From: Planctomycetes bacterium ADurb.Bin069
GTDB lineage: Bacteria > Planctomycetota > UBA8108 > UBA8890 > UBA8898
Length of the DNA stretch: 64,000 bases
NCBI GenBank assembly: GCA_002070955.1
Contig: MWEK01000003.1
Span: forward strand, 1-64,000
Direction of reading: 5' to 3'
The notes beneath the pieces are model-generated. The model made no database searches. It had not been told where the DNA came from and saw nothing but the letters and a program-made list of their open reading frames with translations. Below are positions 16,401 to 22,538 of the stretch, one piece after another. A program made the translations under genes and the position numbers. Each line of letters starts with the position of its first letter. Position 1 is the stretch's first letter.

Positions 16401-18373
16401 ACACCATGGCCGTCCAAGGCAGCGGCCACGACATCTGGGACACGGCGGATGACTTCCGCTTCGTTTGGAAGTCCTTCCCCGCCGACAAGTCGCTCGTCTT
16501 GCAGTGCCAGTTGGCCGCGATGGTCGGCGGCACGAACGTCTGGTCCAAGTACGGCTTGATGTTCCGGACCTTCCCCACCCAGGGAAGCCCGTGCGTCTAC
16601 GCCGTTTACAGCCGCGACGGAGGCAGCGATACCCTGCCCGATCCGGCGTTCCAGTGGCGCGATGTGCCCGACGGCGGGGCGCTCCATGACGAAGCGTTCT
16701 TTAACGCCAATCACAACCACCCCCTGCCCGCCTGGATCCGCATGGTCTACAATAACGGCCTAGTCACCGCCTACTTCGCCGATGACGACGGCGGCATGCC
16801 GGACGAGTGGTATCCGCCCTGGGGAGTCACGCATCCTCTCAATCTCGAGGGACAGGATTCGTTCCTGGCCGGGGTGTGCGTGACGTCGCACGACGACACC
16901 CAATTGACGACAGGGCAGTTCAAGCACGTCGAGATCGTGCCCCTGTGCGAGCCCGTGACGGTCACGCGCTCCTTCGGATCGGCGGAGATGACGTACCTGG
17001 ACGGCGTCCCGGCGGCGTTGTATGAGGACGGCGCCGACCTGCCGGTGGCGCTGGAGCTCACCAACCCGCGCGTCGCCGGCGGAAACTGCCCGGCGCTGGG
17101 AGCTGTCACCATCGTCGAAATGTTGCCCCTGGGCTTCATGGCAAGGAACATCTCCCACGGCGGAACTTACACCGACGGCAGCGTCGTGTGGACCTTCGCG
17201 GCGGGCAACCTGCCCGCGGGGCCGCTCACCTACGTCCTCTCAGGCGCGGCGGGCGTCAACGCGGCCTACTTCGAAGGCGAGGTTTCCGAGAACCCCGCGC
17301 CCAACCCCTTCGGGCCGTTCCAGATCTTCGGCCCCAACGCGATCGTCTCGGCCAACGCCCTCGGCACCGACCCCGGCATCGAGGGTGTGGTGCTCTCGTG
17401 GCTGCTCCTCGGCCCCTTCGCCGCGAACACCTACGACGGCACGGCCAACCACATTTACCAGGAGATGATCAAGGACTTCCTGACCGACGGAATGGTCTCC
17501 GAAGACACCGTGACGCCCCGCGCCGGGGACGAGATCCGGCCCGACTACGGCATGGCATCCGCCGCGACCGGCTTGAACGCCGCCGTCAATCACGCGGTCA
17601 ATCCCAAGGGCAAGGAGGGCATCGCCACCTGGTTCCCCTTCCGCTATTCCGGACCGTACTACGATTTCACCTACGCCGGCCTGTACGGGGCCAACGACTA
17701 CAGCATGAACTACAGCGTGGCCTACCTTGATGTCAGGGAGCCGGTCGAAGTCACCTTCGCCATGGGCAGCGACGACGCCATCCAGGTGCTCCTCGACGGC
17801 ACGGAGATCTGGCACTACGACATCGGCCGCGCGTGGCCGGGCTTCACCGATCGCTCGGAGCCGCACGACCTGGAGGAGGGCGTCCATACCCTCATGGTCA
17901 AGTGCTTCAACGGCGTCGGCGGCTGGAATCAGAGCGTGCAAATCCTGGACGCGGAGGGAAGGTTCTTCACGGACACCGACACCATCTGCGTGTCCCTCAA
18001 TCCCGACGGGTGCGGGACCGTCCAGATCGACACTATCTACGTTTGGATGGGCAACGTCAACGGCGACGCCGCCGTCAACATCGCCGATGCGGTCGCGATC
18101 CTCCAGTACCTCTTCGCCGGCGGGAAGCCGCCCGTCTGCGCCAAGGCCGCCGATGCGAACGACGACGATGCCATCAACATCGCCGACGCGGTCAAGATCC
18201 TAGGATTCCTTTTCAGCGGACAGGCGATGGCCGCCCCCGATGGCAGCACCATCACGGCGGCCAACAACGCCTGCAAGGGCTATGCCGCCAACGGTGTCGA
18301 CCACCTTGGCAAGCCGTACTTCCCGACGCGGGTGAGCGGCCTGCCTGCGTGCGCCGTGCCGTGCAAACGGTAA
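13430..18373 (+). CDS. Very large secreted multidomain protein with C-terminal dockerin pair
   Basis: This 1,647-residue protein has a signal peptide (about residues 1-18, MRRLWTGLLLCMGGIAFA). After it come a concanavalin-like DUF1349-type domain, a fibronectin-III-like domain, a module with WLLFGPI and PGDEHSPDWSRTPAGT, a second fibronectin-like domain, a second copy of that module, a linker domain, a second DUF1349-type domain (about 970-1170), a beta-sandwich of the repeat-adhesin type, and a third diverged module copy. Two dockerin repeats follow (about 1541-1564 and 1575-1598) and the protein ends in a Cys-rich tail, CAVPCKR. No catalytic domain is visible, so it may be a carbohydrate-binding or scaffold protein on the surface. 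The start at 13430 follows AAAGGAG at 13412-13418; an upstream in-frame ATG at 13349 lacks both a signal peptide and a ribosome-binding site. A strong terminator follows. Confidence 0.88.
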   Translation: MRRLWTGLLLCMGGIAFAALTPTDVPSDGSVLPAGSAVESPAGTWTLRGGGADIWGAADQFFYLYDKTPVDGDFAISCHVKSLTGGDAYWAKVGLMARVPEGTTPEFVSANQPYNFVCVTTTNGACHQYRDTTGADATDVVDTGEGIRVAGLRDDVWIKLVREGDSFSAYVGPAKGIWVTAIGSHENLSLLGEPMYVGLAITSHQSGAYATAVVDNVNFNDRPVSLNGPTNFVCAPDGMNVDLMWTNRSTYSSITLYRKSEIDGTVTPIPLAASAQAHTDSPGTGLWSYYIRAVEGGAECLAPAGCTAAVTVGNAGFIDGEGFFRSWLLFGPINDTFPCATPLNGLTADFITDGAITERNMLPAPGDEHSPDWSRTPAGTTRILGPFTNSRFLDDPEVNPGAPNTGQWRAWHNDSDTLDLNGIYSPAVDATDLCVSYAVCYLVNTQPTLRVLIGGAASDDSIAVMLDNVYVHANGACRSWGNPGQIQDLFPVLLPPGEHRLIVKTFDEFYGFGFRFRLHNLDGTPLTEADGIQVKLAPSMTSVPAAPVPQSNFGCAASGKNVNLSWVNGQSYGQVLLARVDRDGAVTLIPVGPTATSLVDTVPAGGDYTYLLGAVTADGRPSQVQSCSLNVGNVGVIDDAGYFRTWLLFGPISETSPCARPRSALIADFYTNGVQTEANMLPRPGDVHSPDWSRTPAGTNKILGPFSTAQANPGAPNQGTWYLYESGDGLINLNDSVYSDDPDYCMSYAVIYLYNNLPTPRLLVGACNSDDSIAVALDNTYFWAPETGGCRGDTGTVVDRFPFLLPPGEHRLMVKTFDYTGGFNFRFRLENADGSVLTDDDDIEIRYVPTITAVPPAPTATATRTLPSVMIIDYEATVSITVAGQALDLIDLVPSTMTIGAIGNGGTRNGQQISWTNIPAGTTVTYKVTPTTVGGRFYGTAREVATNAWLAIGGQAIPVVPVELADGWLTANIADSGLAGTATVTKTGSTYTMAVQGSGHDIWDTADDFRFVWKSFPADKSLVLQCQLAAMVGGTNVWSKYGLMFRTFPTQGSPCVYAVYSRDGGSDTLPDPAFQWRDVPDGGALHDEAFFNANHNHPLPAWIRMVYNNGLVTAYFADDDGGMPDEWYPPWGVTHPLNLEGQDSFLAGVCVTSHDDTQLTTGQFKHVEIVPLCEPVTVTRSFGSAEMTYLDGVPAALYEDGADLPVALELTNPRVAGGNCPALGAVTIVEMLPLGFMARNISHGGTYTDGSVVWTFAAGNLPAGPLTYVLSGAAGVNAAYFEGEVSENPAPNPFGPFQIFGPNAIVSANALGTDPGIEGVVLSWLLLGPFAANTYDGTANHIYQEMIKDFLTDGMVSEDTVTPRAGDEIRPDYGMASAATGLNAAVNHAVNPKGKEGIATWFPFRYSGPYYDFTYAGLYGANDYSMNYSVAYLDVREPVEVTFAMGSDDAIQVLLDGTEIWHYDIGRAWPGFTDRSEPHDLEEGVHTLMVKCFNGVGGWNQSVQILDAEGRFFTDTDTICVSLNPDGCGTVQIDTIYVWMGNVNGDAAVNIADAVAILQYLFAGGKPPVCAKAADANDDDAINIADAVKILGFLFSGQAMAAPDGSTITAANNACKGYAANGVDHLGKPYFPTRVSGLPACAVPCKR

Positions 18374-18399
18374 ACCTTGGTTTCCGCTGAGGCTCTCTC

Positions 18400-18433
18400 G
18401 GGGCCCGGGTCGGCGACCCGGGCCCCTTTCTTT
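18400..18433 (+). terminator. Intrinsic terminator
   Basis: A perfect 11-bp GC-rich stem (18400-18410 with 18416-18426, five-base loop cggcg) is followed by TTTCTTT at 18427-18433. It ends the large dockerin gene, 27 bases past its stop codon. Confidence 0.9.
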
Positions 18434-18483
18434 CGGCGCGGGCCGTTCCGCAAGCCCGCGCGTCCGCCGCGCGCGGCGGACGT

Positions 18484-21400
18484 TCAGCGCCTGAGAAGGT
18501 CCAGCCCTTCCCGGACCGATCCGGTCGCCAGCGTCGCGGCGCCGCCGATGCCTCCGCCGCCGCCCCAGTCGTACACCCTTAGGACAAGGAGGTTCTCCTC
18601 GCCCGGCGCCAGGTGCGCGGTGACATCCACCGCAGTGCGGGTCAGGTACGAGCTTTCCGTGCGGTCGAGCTTTCCGTATCCGCCCGCCCTCCTGCCGTTG
18701 ACGTAAAGCTCGTACATGTCATCGACGCTGTCGAAGACGATCTTCGCCCGGCGGCCCCGCCACCCCGCGGGAACCGCGATGGTCACGCGATACCAAGCCC
18801 AGCCGTCGTACGCGTTCCAGATCGCGCCTTCCTCGGGGGAGCCGGCCGCCAGAAGCCGCCAACCCGACGCATCGAAATCCCGGCCGAACCATTCCTCGGC
18901 GACGCCCCGCTCGTCGGGGTCTGTCGCGAAACGCCACGGCCCGGCGATCGCGATCGTCTCGGCGGACAGGCTCTCGGCGAGAGCCGTTACCGCCTCGGGC
19001 GACAGCCCGCGGGTGGGCGGGGGACCTGAAACGAGGTAATCCGCGATCTCGCGGGCAAGCCAGATCCCGGCGCGGTTGTCAACCCCTTCGTGCCGCAGGC
19101 AGCTCACCGCGAGCCGCCCGCGCCCGACGGCCGTGAGGAAGAGCATGAGATTCGGCCGCACGCGATGCAGGTCGTGGGTCTCGAGCATCGCCAGGAGCGG
19201 ATCGACCTGCTCCCAGAGCCCCTCGCCGCGGATGACGGCGCCGCCGCCGAGCTCGAAAAGCTGCAGGTAGGCCAGCATCCCCCGCGGCACCCGCTCGAAA
19301 AACGCCTCGGGCGCCGGCGGAGCCCAGACCATGCCGCGCAGGAACCAAGTTTCCTCATCGCGGAACGAACCGCGCACGGGCGCCGTCACGTGGAAGACCT
19401 TGCCGCCGCCTTCCAGGTACGCGAGAACCTCCGCCGAGAACGCGCAAGTCGCGACGACGGGGCTGTCCGCCGGGATTTCGGCGCCGGCCGGCGCCGAAAC
19501 GGCGCCCGGAAACATCGCCGCAAGCCCTTTTCCCGCATCATCGCCGTATACGACGAGGCCCGCCGGCACGGCCCGCGGCGCGGGGAGCGTCCAAACCTCC
19601 CAGGCGCGCTCGCTGCTCTCGCCGTCCGCCGCGCGCACGGAGCAGACGACTTCGCCGCGCTCCGGGCGCGCCACTTCGCGCGGAAGCGGAAGCGCCGCCT
19701 CCGGTCCCTGCGCGGCGATGCCGTTCGCGGCCTCGCTCCGCCGCCAGGCAAGCTCGACCCGCCCGCCCGCCGGGCCGCGCCACACGGCGGCGCCCTCCGC
19801 CGCCGGACGGCCGTCGGCGGCGACCCGGACACAGGGCCTGAATCTCACTTCCTCGCCCGCCTCGAAGGCGCGCCGATCACCGGCGGTGGCGAAGGGCACC
19901 ACGATGCCGCCGTGCCAGCCCCACTCCTCCGCCGTCCACTTGGGCGCATCGAAGTCATCGAACAGCCCCATGTTCGCGAGCCGCACGTCGCGGATCACCG
20001 TGATGACGTAGCCCGAGTGCGGCATGACCTCGCGGAAGGTCTCGACCTGCCAGCGCCGCATGTCCATGGCGTACTTCCTCCCCGCCGCCCGCAGGTCGGC
20101 GCCCAGCGCGAAACCGGGCCGCGCGAAGCGCTCCTCCAGGCCGCGCTCGAAGCGCAACTGGTCATCGAGCCAGTTGGGCGCCCACCACGGCCGCGCATCG
20201 ACCGAATGGTCGAGCCACTGCTTGACGTCCGCCCAAGTGTCGGCGGAGATCGCCTCGCCCAGGAGGAACGGCTTGACCCCGCGGGTCGCGATGTGCTCGG
20301 CGAAACCGCGCAGAACGCCGCGCCAGGTGCGGTTGTTGCCGTAGGGGTGGTCGTCCCAGAAATCGTGAATCCGGTTCCAACCGATCCACGAGGAGTCATC
20401 CTCGACCAGCGTGCCCGGGCAGGCCTCCTTGAGGAGGGTGTAAATCTCGCGCAGGACGTCGAGATCGGCCGAGGGGCCCGTCTCGCAGGTGATGCTGCGG
20501 ATTACGGCGCTCGCCGCGCGGCAGTCGTGGTCGGCGAACTCGGTGTACTCCCGGATCAACTCGCCGCGGTGGGCCTTGTCGATCACGGGGTGCCAGGTCG
20601 GGTACTCGATCCAGGCGAGCATGCCTTCCTCGTCGGCGACGGCAAGGAGGTCCTTGGGCGGGAGCCACAGGCAGAACTTGATCAAGTTGAACCCGCGGTC
20701 CCGCAAGTTCCTGAGCTGCCCGCGGAAGCGCTCCTGGTCGGGCGCCGGCGCGAGCTGCGGCGGGTAGACGCCCCAGTTGAGGACGCCGCGCACGATCACC
20801 TCGCGCCCGTTGAGGCGCAGGCGGTGCCCCTCGGCGGAGGCCTCCCGGAACCCGAACCTGAAGACCGCGCGGTCGCCGGGGAGCGTCACCTCGAGGGTGT
20901 AGAGGTTCGGGGCGCCGATGTCCCAAAGAGCGGCACGCCCTTCCCAGCGCCAGGCGGCGTTGGCGCGCGGCCCGCCGGCAGCGAGGGGCGCATCGCCCCC
21001 GCCGGCGTAGGCGCCATCAGGCCCGAAGAGGAGAAAACGAGCCCGCCCGCCCTCGGCGGCGCCAATGATCGGAACGGTCGCCGACAGGACGGCGCTGCCC
21101 GTCGCGGGATCGATCGCCGCGGCATCGATGCGCGCCCGCATGTCGTCGATCCATGCTCCGGCGGCGAAGATCATCTCCACCGGCTGCCACAGGCCGCCGA
21201 AGTGCGGGGCGACGATGGGCAGGAAGCCCTGGGTGTTGTGCCCGACTTTTTCATCCAACCTGACGACGATGGTCGCCGGCGCCCCCGGCGCCGCGCAGTC
21301 GGTGACGTCCAGCGTGAAGGGCGTCCAGGCCCCAAGGTGGCTTCCCGCCGCCCGCCCGTTGACCCACACGCGGGCCTCGGTCGCCGCGCCGTGGAAGCGC

Positions 21401-21699
21401 AGGAGCACGCGCCGGCCCGCCGCCGAGGCGGGCACCGGCACGGTCTTGCGGTACCAGGCCACCGTGTCGAACTTCGTCCCGAGGACCGTCTCCCAGCATC
21501 CCGGCACGACGATGGGCCGCCAGGCGCCCGCCGCGGCGGCCGGCTCGTGCCACCCTTCGGCCAGCCCCCTGTCCTCGGCGTCGGGCAGAATCTCCCAGAC
21601 GCCGCACAGATCGATTCGCTCCCGGTCGCCCGCGGCGGCCGATTCGCCTAGCGCCGCCCACCCCAACAGCGCCAACGCGCGCAAGAGTCGACAGTCCAT
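18484..21699 (-). CDS. Secreted GH2-family glycoside hydrolase
   Basis: This 1,071-residue protein of the beta-galactosidase/beta-glucuronidase family has a signal peptide (MDCRLLRALALLGWAALGESAAA). A jelly-roll sugar-binding domain (about 30-190), an Ig-like domain (about 200-330) and a TIM barrel (about 340-600) follow in the usual GH2 order. Glu406 fits the acid/base, but the normally preceding Asn is Cys405 (ITCETG). Glu482 (LLGEAIS) fits the nucleophile; the spacing of 76 residues equals that between Glu461 and Glu537 of LacZ. A long extension ends in a second jelly-roll domain (about 920-1060). The start at 21699 is taken because the signal peptide begins there; the frame stays open upstream to 22089 only in the shadow of the Nudix gene. 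The ribosome-binding site is weak (GAGG). It lies 44 bp behind the Nudix gene and is probably co-transcribed with it. Confidence 0.88.
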   Translation of the reverse strand: MDCRLLRALALLGWAALGESAAAGDRERIDLCGVWEILPDAEDRGLAEGWHEPAAAAGAWRPIVVPGCWETVLGTKFDTVAWYRKTVPVPASAAGRRVLLRFHGAATEARVWVNGRAAGSHLGAWTPFTLDVTDCAAPGAPATIVVRLDEKVGHNTQGFLPIVAPHFGGLWQPVEMIFAAGAWIDDMRARIDAAAIDPATGSAVLSATVPIIGAAEGGRARFLLFGPDGAYAGGGDAPLAAGGPRANAAWRWEGRAALWDIGAPNLYTLEVTLPGDRAVFRFGFREASAEGHRLRLNGREVIVRGVLNWGVYPPQLAPAPDQERFRGQLRNLRDRGFNLIKFCLWLPPKDLLAVADEEGMLAWIEYPTWHPVIDKAHRGELIREYTEFADHDCRAASAVIRSITCETGPSADLDVLREIYTLLKEACPGTLVEDDSSWIGWNRIHDFWDDHPYGNNRTWRGVLRGFAEHIATRGVKPFLLGEAISADTWADVKQWLDHSVDARPWWAPNWLDDQLRFERGLEERFARPGFALGADLRAAGRKYAMDMRRWQVETFREVMPHSGYVITVIRDVRLANMGLFDDFDAPKWTAEEWGWHGGIVVPFATAGDRRAFEAGEEVRFRPCVRVAADGRPAAEGAAVWRGPAGGRVELAWRRSEAANGIAAQGPEAALPLPREVARPERGEVVCSVRAADGESSERAWEVWTLPAPRAVPAGLVVYGDDAGKGLAAMFPGAVSAPAGAEIPADSPVVATCAFSAEVLAYLEGGGKVFHVTAPVRGSFRDEETWFLRGMVWAPPAPEAFFERVPRGMLAYLQLFELGGGAVIRGEGLWEQVDPLLAMLETHDLHRVRPNLMLFLTAVGRGRLAVSCLRHEGVDNRAGIWLAREIADYLVSGPPPTRGLSPEAVTALAESLSAETIAIAGPWRFATDPDERGVAEEWFGRDFDASGWRLLAAGSPEEGAIWNAYDGWAWYRVTIAVPAGWRGRRAKIVFDSVDDMYELYVNGRRAGGYGKLDRTESSYLTRTAVDVTAHLAPGEENLLVLRVYDWGGGGGIGGAATLATGSVREGLDLLRR

Positions 21700-21743
21700 T
21701 GCAAACCTCGCTTCCCGCTGAAAGCCCTCGCGGCCCCGGCGGT

Positions 21744-22367
21744 TCAATCGAACGCCGCCGGGCGCGCGGGATCCTCGATGTGTTTCCTCACCTCGGCAAG
21801 GTGCCGCTCGTTCGTCCGCAAGGAGGAGAGCGGCGGAAGCCCGTCGAAGGCGAAGAAAGCGACGTTCGGCGTCTCGAAACTCGGCCGCGCCTCGCCGCCT
21901 TCGAGATCGCAGAGGAAAATGATCTTGAAGGCGTGGAAGAACTCCCGCGGCGTCCCGTCGCGATTGGCGTCGAAGACCCCCGCCACCTTCCTCGGGGCAA
22001 CGATGAAGCCGCTCTCCTCGCGCACCTCGCGCGCCACGGCCCCGGACGGCGTGTCGCCGACATCGGCCCACCCGCCCGGCATGGCCCAACGCCCGTCCGA
22101 TGCTTCCCGCACCAGGAGAATCTTCCCCTCGCGCACGACGGCGCCGCGCACGTCGATCTTCGGCGTCGCGTAGCCGGCCTGCGCCTCGAAAGCCTCAAGC
22201 AGCGCCGGCGCCGGCACGCGCGCCCGCGCGGCCGCGATTTCGGCGGCGATGGCGCCGAGCCGCTTGTACCGCTGGACGTCGTATTCGCCGAGGGCGTACG
22301 CGAGCCCCGTCTGGCTGATCGCCTGCAGTTCGCGCGCCCACTGGAGCCATTCCGGCATCGCCGCCAT
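21744..22367 (-). CDS. Nudix hydrolase with N-terminal helical extension
   Basis: This 207-residue protein has an N-terminal helical part (about 1-65) and a Nudix domain (about 70-190). The Nudix box reads GGWADVGDTPSGAVAREVREESGF; the first Glu of the classical signature is replaced by Asp, while REVREE is intact, so metal binding should be kept. Members with this N-terminal extension cleave nucleotide-sugar or ADP-ribose-type diphosphates. There is no ribosome-binding site before the ATG. A promoter with a -10 ending six bases upstream suggests a leaderless mRNA starting at this ATG. The GH2 gene follows closely on the same strand, and the gene is divergent from the GH99-like gene. Confidence 0.9.
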   Translation of the reverse strand: MAAMPEWLQWARELQAISQTGLAYALGEYDVQRYKRLGAIAAEIAAARARVPAPALLEAFEAQAGYATPKIDVRGAVVREGKILLVREASDGRWAMPGGWADVGDTPSGAVAREVREESGFIVAPRKVAGVFDANRDGTPREFFHAFKIIFLCDLEGGEARPSFETPNVAFFAFDGLPPLSSLRTNERHLAEVRKHIEDPARPAAFD

Positions 22368-22373
22368 AGGGGA

Positions 22374-22402
22374 AGTATGGCGGGCCGCCGAGGGGAGCGC
22401 AA
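22374..22402 (-). promoter_or_regulatory. Candidate promoter of the Nudix gene (leaderless)
   Basis: Reading the minus strand: TTGCGC (22402-22397), 17 bp, CATACT (22379-22374), then six bases and the ATG at 22367. A normal start site seven bases past the -10 would be the A of the ATG. The -35 forms an inverted repeat with the divergent -35 at 22408. Confidence 0.45.
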
Positions 22403-22407
22403 TGGCC

Positions 22408-22437
22408 TTGCGCGCCGCGGGCGCCAGGCTTTAGGCT
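22408..22437 (+). promoter_or_regulatory. Candidate promoter of the GH99-like gene
   Basis: TTGCGC at 22408-22413, 18 bp, then TAGGCT at 22432-22437. The same two hexamers, with a 17-bp spacer, precede the GMP synthase subunit gene at 59727-59755. A small hairpin, CGGAAG-GCTT-CTTCCG (22455-22470), lies in the leader. Confidence 0.35.
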
Positions 22438-22538
22438 GGAGCAGGCGCGCGATCCGGAAGGCTTCTTCCGCGCGGCGCGGGCGCGGCGAACTTTGCGTCG
22501 CCGCCGCGCCCGCGCCACGATCCCGCCGGGAGGTTCAC

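Noticed and set aside
19090..21651. 853-codon open frame on the plus strand, opposite the GH2 gene
   Set aside because: Same composition effect: low-complexity Arg/Pro/Ala sequence with no ribosome-binding site, while the GH2 domains are on the minus strand.
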